DNA of 64,000 nucleotides. Origin: an uncultured Alphaproteobacteria bacterium (GTDB lineage Bacteria > Pseudomonadota > Alphaproteobacteria > SP197). Both the position numbers and the translations under genes were made by a program. The DNA lies in assembly GCA_943787175.1 (NCBI GenBank), contig CALSLK010000023.1:19869-83868 (forward strand), in the 5' to 3' direction. Below the pieces are notes generated by a model. It had not been told where the DNA came from and did no database searches. It saw nothing but the letters and a program-made list of their open reading frames with translations. This document shows, piece after piece, positions 20,298-30,411 of the stretch (its first letter is position 1; the number at the start of each line of letters is the position of its first letter).

Positions 20298-21254
20298 TCA
20301 GCCCAGGCCGGCGCGGCCCATATCCATGAACTTCTGGCGGCGGGCCTTGCGCAATTCGCCAGGTTCCTGTTCTTCGAGTTCTGCGAGCGCGGCACTGATG
20401 GCAGCGCCGACATCGGCCACCGCGGCTTCGAGATTGCGATGCGCGCCACCAAGCGGCTCCTTGATGATGCCGTCGATGACCTTGAGTTCGGAAAGATCCT
20501 GTGCGGTGAGCTTCAGGGCATCGGCAGCGGTTTCTGCCTGATCCCCGCTGCGCCACAGGATCGATGCGCAGCCTTCCGGAGAAATCACCGAATAGACCGA
20601 GTGCTCAAGCATCAGGACGCGGTCGGCAACCGCAATAGCGATGGCCCCGCCGGAGCCGCCCTCACCAATCACGACCGTCACGAAGGGCACACCGATAGCC
20701 AGACACGTCTCAATCGAACGCGCGATGGCTTCTGCCTGGCCACGTTCCTCGGCACCGATACCTGGATAGGCGCCGGAGGTATCAATGAGCGAGACCACGG
20801 GAAGGCCGAAACGGTCGGCCAGTTCCATCAAACGTACTGCCTTGCGGTACCCTTCCGGACGCGCCATGCCAAAGTTGTGGCGCACGCGGCTTTCGGTGTC
20901 GCTACCCTTTTCATGGCCCATGATCATGACAGAACGGCCATCGAGCGTGCCCATACCTGCCACCAGCGCATAATCCTCGCCATAGAGACGATCACCGGCC
21001 AGAGGCACAAAATCCTCGATCAGGTGTTCGATGTAATGGCTGGTATGCGGGCGTTCGGGATGGCGCGCTACCTGGGTCTTCTGCCATGGCGTCAGCTTGA
21101 CATAGGATTGCACCAGCAAGCGGTCGAGCTTGCCTTCAAGCCGACCGACTTCCTCGACGATATTGACGCCATCGCTGTCGGACAGACGACGCAGTTCCTT
21201 GATCTTGCTTTCAAGTTCCGCAATCGGGCGTTCAAATTCGAGATAGTGCTGCAT
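20298..21254 (-). CDS. accA: Acetyl-CoA carboxylase carboxyltransferase subunit alpha
   Basis: 318 residues. Transfers the carboxyl group from biotin to acetyl-CoA, the first committed step of fatty acid synthesis, with AccD as partner (not in this window). Family signatures: YLEFERPIAELE at the N terminus, MGHEKGSDTESRVRHNFGMARPEGYRKA, the oxyanion region GEGGSGGAIAIAVAD, and YSVISPEGCASILW. I start at the ATG at 21254, where homology begins; a further in-frame ATG at 21299 lies within palindromic element C. Xer recombinase and aroK/aroB nearby match the alphaproteobacterial neighbourhood. Confidence 0.95.
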   Translation of the reverse strand: MQHYLEFERPIAELESKIKELRRLSDSDGVNIVEEVGRLEGKLDRLLVQSYVKLTPWQKTQVARHPERPHTSHYIEHLIEDFVPLAGDRLYGEDYALVAGMGTLDGRSVMIMGHEKGSDTESRVRHNFGMARPEGYRKAVRLMELADRFGLPVVSLIDTSGAYPGIGAEERGQAEAIARSIETCLAIGVPFVTVVIGEGGSGGAIAIAVADRVLMLEHSVYSVISPEGCASILWRSGDQAETAADALKLTAQDLSELKVIDGIIKEPLGGAHRNLEAAVADVGAAISAALAELEEQEPGELRKARRQKFMDMGRAGLG

Positions 21255-21280
21255 GGCGACGACTATACCCCAGATCGGAT

Positions 21281-21409
21281 CGCGATAAGGAAGAACCATG
21301 AATGGTTCGTCTTTATCGCGTGAATCCGATTGATTTCATAGAGGTAGAGCAGAGATTCACGCGTTAAGTCTGAAGCGCGGGCGATTCAGACTTAACGCGA
21401 CCTGCTCTA
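21281..21409. repeat. Bipartite palindromic element, copy C
   Basis: Left hairpin: CGCGATAA...TTATCGCG (21281-21320) closing on a perfect GAACCAT-GA-ATGGTTC. Then the spacer TTTCATAGAGG followed by TAGAGCAGAGATTCA, resembling copies A and B. Right hairpin: perfect 15-bp stem 21360-21374 with 21385-21399, enclosed by TAGAGCAG / CTGCTCTA (21345-21352, 21402-21409). Lies between the stop of the lyase gene (21411) and the accA start (21254), so it may separate the two transcripts or fold in the accA leader. Confidence 0.75.
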
Positions 21410-21410
21410 A

Positions 21411-22389
21411 TCAGGCAGAAGCAATCTGCTCTGCTTTGCTCACCAGCACTTCGGCCTGCTTGATCGAGGCGATATCGATCAGACGTCCGTCGAGCGAAAC
21501 CGCGCCCTGACCATCCTTCTGAGCCTGTGCCATGGCTTCGAGAATACGTTTGGCCTGGGTGATTTCCTTCTCTGAAGGACTGTTCACCTCGTTGGCGATG
21601 CCGATCTGGCTGGGGTGAATGGCCCACTTGCCTTCGCAGCCCAGCGCGGCGGCACGGTTGGCCTGGAGCGCGGTAGCCATCGGCATCCTTGAAATCACCG
21701 AACGGGCCGTCGATCGGGCGCAGGCCCGCAGCGCGTGCGGCAACCACCATGCGCGAGATCGCAAAATGCCACATATCGCCCCAGTGATAGTCGCGCGGCT
21801 TGTCACCATCGATGTCGGTGAGAACGCCATACATGGGGTTGGGACCACCAATGGTGGTCATGCGTGCCTTGGTCGAAGCGGCGTAATCAGCGACACCAAA
21901 GTGCAGGCTTTCGTTGCGCTCGCTGGCATGGGCAATCGATTCCACGTTGGACATGCCAAGCGCGGTTTCGATGATGAGTTCGAACCCGATACGCTTTATC
22001 GCGCCCCATGGCGTCCTCGACCTGGGTCGTGAGCATATCGAGGCATAGACGTCGTCAGGCGTGCCGACCTTGGGAATCATAAAGACATCAAGCCGACCCT
22101 TGGTCTGTTCGATGACGTCGATCACGTCGCGGTACATGTAATGGGTGTCGAGGCCGTTGATGCGCACCGACAGGGTCTTGTTACCCCAGTCAATGTCGTT
22201 GATCGCCTCGATCACGTTCTTGCGGGCCTGGGACTTGTCGTCGGGCGCGACGGCATCTTCCAGATCCAGGAAAATGACGTCGGCATCGCCTTTTGCGGCC
22301 TTTTCGAAGAGTTCGGGACGGCTTCCAGGCACGGCCAGTTCGCTGCGGTTAAGACGCGCGGTGGCGGGCTCGATGATTGTAAAACTCAT
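21411..22389 (-). CDS. HpcH/HpaI-CitE family lyase, resembling L-malyl-CoA / beta-methylmalyl-CoA lyase (frameshifted)
   Basis: The protein pieces join into about 325 residues: PGSRPELFEKAAKGDADVIFLDLEDAVAPDDK, NKTLSVRINGLDTHYMYRDVIDV, FMIPKVGTPDDVYA, FELIIETALGMSNVESIA, DGPFGDF and a C terminus KWAIHPSQIGIANEV...DIASIKQAEVLV. The conserved acidic residues for Mg2+ (IIE, LDLED) and the Arg in VRINGLD are present. This layout, notably DGPFGDF and KWAIHP, is that of Mcl-type lyases that split malyl-CoA to glyoxylate and acetyl-CoA or beta-methylmalyl-CoA to glyoxylate and propionyl-CoA. Indels lie near 21680 and 22010-22045. A plain citrate-lyase-beta-like role cannot be excluded. Confidence 0.82.
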
Positions 22390-22468
22390 GGGTCGGGAAT
22401 CCTCAATTCGGTGAGATAATCAGGGTTTCTGGCGGTTGGCGCGTCAATGCACGTGGTGCCGCCTGCTG

Positions 22469-23355
22469 TCAAGCAAGGGGGTGGTGTTCCAGCACGGCTG
22501 CCTTGAGCCGTTCTTCAAGCACATGGTATAGATTTGCGTGGTTGAAATGTCGGCATGGCCCAGCATTTTCTGGACGCTGCGCAGATCAGCGCCGTGGGCC
22601 AGGAGATGGCTGGCAAAGGCATGGCGCAGAACATGGGGGTGAAACGCGCGCAGGCTCGATTCCAGCGTCGAGAGCAAGCTGTTTGAGAATCTTGCCCACG
22701 GCCTGGCGCGTCAGATGGCCCGATGCGCCATGGAGAAGGAAAGAGCCAGGGTGACGGGCCGTCCTGTACGGCGATCCAGGCCCTTGCTGCCCGTGCGGCC
22801 TCCTCCCCCACGGGCACCAGACGTTCGCGCCCGCCCTTGCCCCGCACGATGATGAAGGGGGTGTCGTCCCGCAGTGCGCGGCGCGGCAGGCTGATAAGCT
22901 CGGAGACCCGCAACCCCGTGGCATAGAGCAGTTCGATCAAGGGCAAGCGTGCGCATGTCCTGGGCGCCCTGGCCACCCCGCGCGGCCACAAGCAGGGCAT
23001 CGGTTTCAGCTTCACTGAGGACCTTGGGCAGGGACCGGCTTGCACGGGGTGCTTCCAGGGTCGCCGTGGGGTCGTCCGCACGCTCACCTTCGCTATAGAG
23101 GAACTGATAGAATTGACGCAGGGCAGAAAGGCGCCTTGCCGCGGTGCGGGCGCTTGCACCCTTGCGCTGCAGGGCCGCCAGATAGGCACGCAGATCCTCA
23201 ATCGAAGCATCTGACGTGTTCTGGCCACGGCGCGCCAGAAACATGGCGAGGTCATCAAGGTCACGCTGATAGGCCGACACCGTGTTGGCCGCAGCGCCAC
23301 GCTCGGCAACCATCATCTCGAAGAATGCTTCCCTGGCGCGCTGTTCCGTTGCCAT
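22469..23355 (-). CDS. Site-specific tyrosine recombinase, XerD/XerC type (frameshifted)
   Basis: About 300 residues after repair. N-terminal SAM-like domain: [34 protein letters not shown]. Catalytic domain: first Arg in ATGLRVSEL, Lys strand in [14 protein letters not shown], HxxR in [27 protein letters not shown] with His and the Tyr nucleophile. It ends [15 protein letters not shown] with TGA at 22469. Indels near 22530, 22690 and 22940. It would resolve chromosome dimers at dif with a partner Xer. The chromosomal neighbourhood next to accA fits XerD; there is no sign of an integrated element. Confidence 0.88.
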
Positions 23356-23369
23356 GGGCGGGGCCCGAC

Positions 23370-25145
23370 CTAGGTGCCGTTGGCGAAGGCAGCCTCGAGC
23401 GCGATCAGTCTGGCCTCGCGCCCAAGGTCGAGTTGTTTCAGGCCCCGGACAACCGTGCGCAGAACAATCGGATCAGCGCCGGCAGGGCCATCCGGGCCCA
23501 GCGCGATCAATGCCAGCAGAACCGCCTCACCCAGCCGGCCTTCATCAACCGCCACTTCGAAGGCGAGCAGGACACCGGAATCGCTGGTCTCCTCATCGGC
23601 TGCGTCCAGCACCGGCGGCGTTGCCAGAGCTTCAACCATGAGGGCCTGGGCGGCGCGATCATCCAGCGCTGCGAGCAGAGCAAGATAGATTTCTGCCTGG
23701 CGTGCGACCCGGTCGGGTGCAATGCGCGCGCTGGCATCCCACCAACTCCGCATCCGTGTGCCGTCATCGGGCAATTGTTCACCAAATGCCAGGCGGAACA
23801 TGGGCCAGAGCGCAGCAACCTGGGCCGCAGCCACGGCATCGTTGCGCGCCCGATCTTCAAGAAGCGGCCACCAACGTGCCCCAGCCTCGGGCATGCCGGC
23901 AGCAAGCATGGCCATGGAAGCGTCTCCGGAAAACCACGAAAGCTCTGTGCCCGGCGTAAGAGAAACAATCAGAGGTGCCGAAACCCTTGCCGCCGCAAGA
24001 AAACCCTTCTGGCCGCCTTCACCAGCAGCATGCCGCAACAGGCCTGCCAGAGCTTCGGCCTTGCCCGCAGGCAGGCCCTGCTGTGACGCGGCCTGGAACA
24101 GAAGCGCACGGCCCAGCGGCCCGGTCGTGGTGTCGGCACGCGCCAGGGCATTGGTGATCTGATCGGCACTGAACGCGGCCGTGCCATAGAGAGCGCCCAG
24201 TTCTTCACCGGTCATGGCACCGGCAGCCACGGCAGCTTCTGCGGCGGTCAGGCGCGTTTCCAGCGGCAGGGCATCATGCACCGCAACGGCCCGCAACACC
24301 GGGGCCGGCGCACTGGCGAGCAGGTCCGGAGACATACGCGTGCCGCCAGACAGAGCCATCGCCAGAAGAAGGGGGGAAGCATCTTCCAGGGTTTCGAGGG
24401 ATGCCGGCTGACCACTGACCAGCGACTGATCAAGGGCAAGGAACCGCTCATCGAACTCGGCACCGGTATCGCGCAGGATCTGGAGGCCAAGATCAGCGGC
24501 AGCGTCCTGGCCTGCGACCCGCTGACAGTAGATCAGCGTGAGTGCGGCATTGACATCATCGCCGGTCACGACCGCATCGCGTGCCGCCTGACAGGCTCTT
24601 TCCTGCTCTCCGGCCAGTAACAGGGCGTCGATCCGGCCCTTGTGACCCAGCGGCGTCAACGCCTGTTGCCCCGCGCTGGTAATCAGGTCCGGCACGTCGT
24701 TTTGCAGACCCAGGGCAATCAGGCGATCGATGCGCCAACCCAGAAGGTCACCGGTTTCGCCTTCGGGTGCCCGGGCAGCACTCAGGAGCAAACGACGGCC
24801 CAGATCGGTCATGACCTGGGAACCGGTGCCGCCGGGAATACGTGGCAGCAGAACGCCAATCAGCTGACCATCGCTGTCGCGCCAGAGATCCACGCCGAAA
24901 CCGCCTGCGGCAGCGTCCAGGGAGCCGGCTGCATCGGCACTGACCGGCGCCAGGCTTTCAACAACCAGACCGGAACCGGATGTGTCGGTCGATGCTGCCC
25001 CGCCAAGGACCTCTGAATCACCCAGGGGAATAATGACAAGCGGCTGATTGTCGACGTCGTTCTGGGCTTGGGCAGCCTGGACACCAACGGTGATCAGCCC
25101 GGCAAACCCCAATGCCAGCAGGCGTTCACGGATCAAAACGGTCAT
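23370..25145 (-). CDS. Large exported protein of unknown function, alpha-solenoid-like
   Basis: 591 residues from the ATG at 25145, which begins a clear signal peptide (MTVLIRERLLALGFAGLITVG...QAAQAQ). The mature part opens with a variable acidic and Ala/Gly/Ser-rich region with one beta-like patch (FGVDLWRDSDGQLIGVLLPRIP), then about 450 residues of short amphipathic Ala/Leu-rich helices resembling TPR or HEAT solenoids. No catalytic motif seen. It is followed 14 bases later by the Xer gene and overlaps a 46-residue membrane protein upstream by 20 bases. A similar exported protein is often beside xerD in this group (recollection, not tested). Periplasmic scaffold is a guess. Confidence 0.7.
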   Translation of the reverse strand: MTVLIRERLLALGFAGLITVGVQAAQAQNDVDNQPLVIIPLGDSEVLGGAASTDTSGSGLVVESLAPVSADAAGSLDAAAGGFGVDLWRDSDGQLIGVLLPRIPGGTGSQVMTDLGRRLLLSAARAPEGETGDLLGWRIDRLIALGLQNDVPDLITSAGQQALTPLGHKGRIDALLLAGEQERACQAARDAVVTGDDVNAALTLIYCQRVAGQDAAADLGLQILRDTGAEFDERFLALDQSLVSGQPASLETLEDASPLLLAMALSGGTRMSPDLLASAPAPVLRAVAVHDALPLETRLTAAEAAVAAGAMTGEELGALYGTAAFSADQITNALARADTTTGPLGRALLFQAASQQGLPAGKAEALAGLLRHAAGEGGQKGFLAAARVSAPLIVSLTPGTELSWFSGDASMAMLAAGMPEAGARWWPLLEDRARNDAVAAAQVAALWPMFRLAFGEQLPDDGTRMRSWWDASARIAPDRVARQAEIYLALLAALDDRAAQALMVEALATPPVLDAADEETSDSGVLLAFEVAVDEGRLGEAVLLALIALGPDGPAGADPIVLRTVVRGLKQLDLGREARLIALEAAFANGT

Positions 25146-25266
25146 TGGGTATGGTCTTTTCGACTGAATGCGTAGGTGGAGGGATATCCCAGGTCGCAAG
25201 AAAGGCGACGCCGCCGACAAGAACGACGATCGTTAGCAGCACAAGCAATCGAACCAGAAAGCGCAT
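25126..25266 (-). CDS. 46-residue single-pass membrane protein
   Basis: Starts MRFLVRLLVLLTIVVLVGG, one membrane segment with basic residues at the cytoplasmic side, then the short tail LATWDIPPPTHSVEKTIPNDRFDP. The tail looks constrained: WDIPPPT followed by VEKTIPNDRF. The last 20 bases overlap the start of the large exported-protein gene, so the two should be translated together. Function unknown. I judge it real from the membrane segment, the tail and the tight overlap. Confidence 0.65.
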   Translation of the reverse strand: MRFLVRLLVLLTIVVLVGGVAFLATWDIPPPTHSVEKTIPNDRFDP

Positions 25267-25386
25267 GACCCCGCCGGTGCATCCATGGGAAGTTACGTGA
25301 ATTATGTGCTATCGTCGCATTATGGCACTGATGCGGCAATCGCTGCGAAACCTCACAGTGCAACCTATCAACACTTAAGAACGCAC

Positions 25387-25929
25387 GTGACCGAGAACGA
25401 AACCCCCATACCGGACCAGACGATCACCCTGGTCGGCCTTATGGGCGCAGGAAAGTCGACCATCGGCCGTCGCCTGGCTCTGCGTCTGGATATCCCCTTT
25501 GTCGATGCCGATACCGAGATCGAGGCTGCGGCCGGCTGCACCATCCCCGAGATCTTCGAGCAGCATGGCGAAGCCGCATTCCGTGATGGTGAGCGGCGCG
25601 TCATTGCACGTCTTTTGCACGGCAAACCAAAGGTTCTGGCGACCGGCGGCGGCGCTTTCATGAACCAGGAAACACGCCAGCGCATTCAGGCGCGGTCTGT
25701 CTCTATCTGGCTGCGTGCAGATCTGGATCTGCTGATGACCCGTGTTTCCAAACGCGACAACCGCCCACTCCTGAAACAGGGTGACCCGCGCGCCACCATG
25801 GAGCGCCTGATTGCCGAGCGTTACCCGGTCTATGGTCTGGCTGATATCGTGATCGACAGCAACGAAGGCCCCCACGAGGCGGTTGTCGAACGCATTGTCG
25901 AGACCCTGCGCGAACGCGAGGCGGCATGA
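25387..25929 (+). CDS. aroK: Shikimate kinase
   Basis: 180 residues. ATP-dependent phosphorylation of shikimate in aromatic amino acid synthesis. P-loop [15 protein letters not shown] near residue 17, DADTEIE for shikimate and Mg2+ contact, RDGERRVI, the glycine loop ATGGGAF and the lid RPLLKQGDP are all in place. I choose the GTG at 25387 because other family members start about 15 residues before the P-loop; an in-frame ATG at 25285 would leave only 18 bases to the divergent 46-residue gene. Overlaps aroB by 4 bases (ATGA). Confidence 0.95.
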   Translation: MTENETPIPDQTITLVGLMGAGKSTIGRRLALRLDIPFVDADTEIEAAAGCTIPEIFEQHGEAAFRDGERRVIARLLHGKPKVLATGGGAFMNQETRQRIQARSVSIWLRADLDLLMTRVSKRDNRPLLKQGDPRATMERLIAERYPVYGLADIVIDSNEGPHEAVVERIVETLREREAA

Positions 25930-27056
25930 GCCAGCACGAGATTCTGAACGTACCCCTGGGCGAGCGCGCCTATGACATTCTGGTGGGTGAAAATCTGGTC
26001 GCCCACGCCGGCGATCACATGAGCCCGGTTCTGGGGCACAAACGCGTTGCCATCGTGACCGATGAGAATGTCGCGCGCCTGCATCTGGAATCCCTGCAAA
26101 GCGCACTGGACAGTGCCGGCATTCGCCACGACACGATTACCCTGCCACCTGGTGAACAGACCAAGGATTTCGCGCACTTTGAGCAGCTCGTGACCAAACT
26201 GCTGGATCTGGGCCTGGAACGCGCCGACATGGCCGTGGCACTGGGCGGCGGCGTAATTGGTGATCTCACCGGGTTTGCCGCCAGCGTTCTGCGCCGGGGC
26301 ATCGATTTCATTCAGATACCGACCACCCTGCTTGCCCAGGTCGACAGTTCAGTCGGCGGCAAGACCGGCATCGACACACGCCACGGCAAAAACCTGATCG
26401 GTGCCTTTCATCAGCCCCGTCTTGTTCTTGCCGATACCGGCCTTCTTGCCACCCTGCCCCGCCGCGAACTGCTGGCTGGTTACGCCGAGGTCGTGAAGTA
26501 CGGCCTGCTGGGCGACCAGGCATTCTTTGAATGGCTCGAGGCGCACGGCGCTGCAGTCATCGCGGGCGACGCTGATGCACAGCGCCATGCCGTGCTGGAG
26601 AGCTGCCGGGCCAAGGCGCGCATTGTCGTGGCCGATGAAAAGGAAGCAGGCGAACGCGCGCTGCTAAATCTGGGCCATACCTTTGGACATGCGCTGGAAG
26701 TCGCCAGCGGCTTTGGCGCCGACCTGCTCCATGGCGAAGCCGTGGCAATCGGCATGACCATGGCGTTTGGCCTATCGGTGCGCCTGGGGCTGTGCAGCGG
26801 CCAGGATGCCGAACGTGCCGAACAGCATTTCCGCGCCGTAGGCCTGCCTGTGCACCCAGATGACCTGGGCCTGAAGGCCCTTGATGCTGCCGTTCTGGTT
26901 GATCATATGAGCCAGGACAAGAAGGTGCAGGACGGCAAAGTGACCTTTGTTCTGCTGCGCGGAATTGGCGAAGCCTTCCTGACCCGCGACGTCGAGCCTG
27001 AGACCGTGTGCGCCTATCTGGCGGACATGCTGGCGCACCCGCGCAACGCGGCCTGA
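25926..27056 (+). CDS. aroB: 3-dehydroquinate synthase
   Basis: 376 residues, NAD- and Zn-dependent cyclisation of DAHP to 3-dehydroquinate. Landmarks: [54 protein letters not shown], the substrate Lys in NLIGAFHQP, and [12 protein letters not shown] with the zinc His. The ATG overlaps the aroK stop, giving the usual aroK-aroB operon. The next gene (CorC-like) follows by 38 bases, also as usual in alphaproteobacteria. Confidence 0.97.
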   Translation: MSQHEILNVPLGERAYDILVGENLVAHAGDHMSPVLGHKRVAIVTDENVARLHLESLQSALDSAGIRHDTITLPPGEQTKDFAHFEQLVTKLLDLGLERADMAVALGGGVIGDLTGFAASVLRRGIDFIQIPTTLLAQVDSSVGGKTGIDTRHGKNLIGAFHQPRLVLADTGLLATLPRRELLAGYAEVVKYGLLGDQAFFEWLEAHGAAVIAGDADAQRHAVLESCRAKARIVVADEKEAGERALLNLGHTFGHALEVASGFGADLLHGEAVAIGMTMAFGLSVRLGLCSGQDAERAEQHFRAVGLPVHPDDLGLKALDAAVLVDHMSQDKKVQDGKVTFVLLRGIGEAFLTRDVEPETVCAYLADMLAHPRNAA

Positions 27057-27094
27057 TACCGCACCAACCCGTTCACAACGACACATAGAAACCC

Positions 27095-28377
27095 ATGGGC
27101 GTTCTCGAAATCTTTGTCATCGTGCTGATCGTGATCTTCATGGTCTTCTCAGCCGTCTTTTCCGGATCGGAAACCGCGCTGACCGCCGCGAACCGCTCGA
27201 AAATCCACGCGCTGGAGCTCTCCGGCAACAAGCGCGCCGCCAAGGTGAGCGCCCTGATGCAGGATCGCGAACGCCTGATCGGCTCGATCCTGATCGGCAA
27301 CAATCTCTTCAACATCGCCGCGGCCTCCATGGCGACCTATGCCTTCACCCTGCTGGTGGGTGAAGCAGGCGTCATCTACGCGACCACAGGCCATGACCAT
27401 CCTGGTCGTCATCTTTGCCGAGGTCCTGCCCAAGACCTATGCCATCCGCCATGCCGAGCGGGTCGCCCTGGCGGTTGCGCCCTTCATGAAGGGCGTGGTT
27501 CTCATTGCCTGGCCCATCACCCACGGCCTGCAGGCCATCGTGCTCTTCATGTTCAAGATTCTGGGCGACCGGGGCGACGACGACCTCACCGATTCCGACG
27601 AGGAGATCCGCGGCACCCTGGCGCTCTACAAACATGAGGGCGGGCTGGTGAAGGACGAGCACGCCATGCTCGATGGCGTGCTCGACCTCTCCCAGGTCGA
27701 GGTCAGCGAGGTCATGACGCACCGGCGCACCATGGAGACGATCAACGCCGACGACGACATCCAGGACATCATTGAAGCGGTGCTGACCAGTCCGTTCACG
27801 CGCATTCCGCTCTATCGCGAAGACCCAGACAACGTCGTCGGTGTTCTTCATGCCAAGAACCTGCTGCGCGAGCTCTATCGCCGCGAAGGCAGCAGCGAAG
27901 GTCTCGACATCATGGAGATCGCGACCGAGCCCTGGTTTGTGCCCGACACCACCACGCTCAGCGAGCAGCTCTCTGCGTTCCGCGAACGGCACGCCCACTT
28001 CGCATTGGTCGTGGACGAATACAGCACCCTGATGGGTCTGGTGACCCTGGAAGACATTCTTGAAGAGATCGTGGGCGAGATCGAGGACGAGCACGATGTT
28101 GCCGTCGCCGATACCGCAGTGGCCGAAGACGGCTCGATCACCGTCGAAGGTGCGGCAACGATCCGCGACATCAACCGGGAGTTCGACTGGCATCTGCCCG
28201 ATGAAGAAGCCACGACGATTGCCGGGCTGGTGATTCATGAGGCGCAACTGATCCCCGAAGTGGGCCAGATCTTCGTTTTCCACGGCTTCCGCTTCGAGGT
28301 CACCGCGCGCGTGCGCAACCAGCTCACCCAGCTTCGCGTCACCCCGATTGGGCGACGACGAAGAACACGAGGCTTGA
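27095..28377 (+). CDS. CNNM/CorC-HlyC family membrane protein with CBS pair (two frameshifts)
   Basis: About 427 residues. N-terminal DUF21/CNNM membrane domain (FSAVFSGSETALTAANRSKIHALELSGN...LIGSILIGNNLFNIAA), then two CBS domains (VMTHRRTMETINADDDI, FALVVDEYSTLMGLVTLEDILEEIVGEIEDEHD) and the C-terminal CorC_HlyC domain (EGAATIRDINREFDWHLP). Such proteins take part in Mg2+/Co2+ handling; the older name haemolysin is misleading. Repairing one-base shifts near 27390 and 28350 restores continuity and the ending GDDEEHEA with TGA at 28375. Confidence 0.88.
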
Positions 28378-28389
28378 TCGGCCAGCATC

Positions 28390-29293
28390 TTGGAACTCGT
28401 CCTTGCCCTAGTCCCCGTCCTGACGCCGATCGCCATTGCCATTCTGGTCGGCGTGGGCTGGGCGCGATGGGGCAATCCGGTCGATCCCGGCCACATGACG
28501 CAGATCATCCTGAACGTCGGCACGCCCATGCCTGGTGTTCTCCACCCTCTCGACCCTGTCCGTGCCGGCCCTGGAGCTGGGCGTCATGGCCCTGGCATCC
28601 GTGCTTCTGATGCTGTCCTTCCTGGGTATCGGCTGGGTCATGCTGCGCGCGGTTCGCCTGCCCACCGGCGTCTATCTGCCGCCCGTCGTCTTCGGCAACC
28701 TGGGCAACCTGGGCCTGCCGCTCAATCTCTTTGCCTTTGGCGATGCCGGGCTGGAACTTGCGCTGATCATGTTCGCCACCCAGTCGGTCCTGTTCTTCAC
28801 GATCCACTTCTGGCTGATGTCGGGCCAGGCCTCCCCGCTGCGGATGCTGAAGACGCCCCACATCTACGCCATTGCAGCCGCGGCGTTGGCCTTCACGCTG
28901 ACCGACACCAACGCCGCCCGGCTGGCTGACCAACACGACCGACCTGCTGGGCGGCCTGACGATTCCCCTGATGCTGATCATGCTGGGTGTGTCAGCCTGA
29001 TGCGCATGAAGGTGGTGGCCTTCGCCCGCCCCCTGCTGGTCGTCGTCCTGCGCCTGGTCCTGGGGTTCGCCGTCGCCTTCGGCCTGTGCGAGCTGCTGGG
29101 CCTGGAAGGTGTCGCGCGCGGCGTCGTCACCATCGCCTGCTGCATGCCCGGTGCCGTCTTCAACTATCTGGCCGCCGTGAAGTTCGACCGCGCGCCGGGC
29201 GAGGTCGCCAGCTACATCGTGCTCTCCACCGTGGTCGTGCTGCTGCTCCTGCCCGCCCTGGTGCCGCTCGCCTGGTGGATGGCGGGGCAATAG
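28390..29293 (+). CDS. AEC-family (auxin efflux carrier-like) transporter (frameshifted)
   Basis: About 300 residues with ten predicted helices in two repeats. Segments such as LVPVLTPIAIAILVGVGWARWG, GNLGNLGLPLNLFAFGDAGLELALIMFATQ and AAVKFDRAPGEVASYIVLSTVV match AEC carriers, which export or import small organic acids such as malonate or malate. TTG start at 28390, 12 bases after the CorC stop. Indels lie near 28530 and 28920-28990. It heads a run with RidA, DUF2889 and an Asp/Glu racemase-like gene, which suggests an organic-acid or amide substrate. Confidence 0.8.
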
Positions 29294-29301
29294 CGACTCC
29301 G

Positions 29302-29742
29302 ATGGGCACGGGGTTCGAGTCTCCAAAGGTCTGGTCCGTCGCGTGGGCGCGGCTTCAGCATGGGTCTGGTGGCCCATGCCGGGCATACCGTCCATCTGAC
29401 CGGCCAGGTCGCCTGGGACAGCACCGAGAGCCATCATCGGCCCCGGCGACGTGGCAGCCCAGACCGCGGCCTGTTTCGACAACATCCAGGCGCACTGCTG
29501 GACGAGGTCGGCGGCGGGTTGCGCTGATCTGGTTTCGGTCACGACATGGTTCATGGACCGGCACACACCTGCCGCCTGATCCAGCAGGTCCGCGCGCGCT
29601 ATCTTGCCTTCGACAACCCGCCGGTCAGCACCTCGGTCATGGTCGCCGGGCTGGGTCGACCCGGGCTTCATGGTCGAGCTGACCGCCATTGCCGTCGTCC
29701 CCGACGCGCGGTTTCATGGCACCGCCGGCAACACCACCATAG
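29302..29742 (+). CDS. RidA-family (YjgF/YER057c/UK114) protein (frameshifted)
   Basis: About 140 residues when read through several one-base shifts (between 29320 and 29735). Recognisable parts: SMGLVAHAGHTVHLTGQVAWD, IGPGDVAAQTAACFDNIQALLDEVGG, DLVSVTTWFMDR, STSVMVAGLVDPGFMVELTAIAVVPDARF. RidA proteins hydrolyse reactive enamine/imine intermediates; the late Arg that binds the carboxylate in the RidA subgroup is not seen in the expected ARxxRP form, so this is probably an Rid1-7-type relative. The precise stop (TAG, 29740) assumes one shift near the end. Confidence 0.7.
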
Positions 29743-29815
29743 ACCGACACGGCCTTGCCTCGCGGGGCCAAGCGAGCCTTATGGTGCACTGCACAATCAG
29801 AGCGGAATGCTCGCC

Positions 29816-30401
29816 ATGCCCCTGCCCGATCCGGCCCCGCGCAAGCTTATTCATACGCGCGAGATCATCTGCCACGCCTATGAGCGCGAGGACGATCTCT
29901 GGGATCTGGAATCGCTATCCTGACCGACATCAAGACCTATGGGTTCGACAACAACGACCGCGGCCGGATCGAGGCCGGCGAGCCGATCCACGGCATGTGG
30001 ATCCGCCTGACCATCGATGCTGACTTCGTGATCCACGCGGTCGAAGGCTACCATGGATCACACGCCCTACAACTTCTGCACCCGCATCGAACCCGACCAC
30101 CAGAAGCTGGTCGGCGCCCAGATCGGCGCAGGCTGGAACCGCAAGGTGCGTGAACTGCTGGGCGGCACCCACGGCTGCACCCACATGCGCGAAATGCTGG
30201 GGCGCATGGCAACGGTCGCCTATCAGGCGGTCTATGGCCGCAAGCGGCGCAACGGCGAGTATGTCGACACCCTCGACGAGCCCAAGACCAAGCCCTTCAT
30301 GCTGGATGGCTGCCACACCTGGGCGACCGATTCCGAAGTCGTGAAAATGGAGTATCCTGAGTGGTACACCGGGCCCGCAGAGCAAGGGCGCGGCCGAATA
30401 G
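29816..30401 (+). CDS. DUF2889-family protein (frameshifted)
   Basis: About 195 residues. N-terminal RKLIHTREIICHAYEREDDLWDLESLL...DIKTYGF, then GEPIHGMWIRLTIDADFVIHAVEA, and the C-terminal hallmark LLGGTHGCTHMREMLGRMATVAYQ. Cys and His residues are conserved in this last block. DUF2889 is found in proteobacterial clusters for catabolism of unusual carbon sources but has no assigned activity. Shifts occur near 29915, 30048 and 30376; the repaired end is YTGPQSKGAAE. Ten bases separate it from the racemase-like gene. Confidence 0.75.
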
Positions 30402-30411
30402 GAGCCTCGCC

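Noticed and set aside
22469..23355. Xer-type recombinase taken as a phage or island integrase
   Set aside because: The sequence fits XerD/XerC and the accA / aroK neighbourhood is core; no att repeats, tRNA or phage genes are seen. The HNH gene at 2674 likewise has no phage context.
29308..29324. tRNA T-arm-like GGTTCGAGTCTCC
   Set aside because: No acceptor, D or anticodon stems around it; it lies in the RidA coding region.
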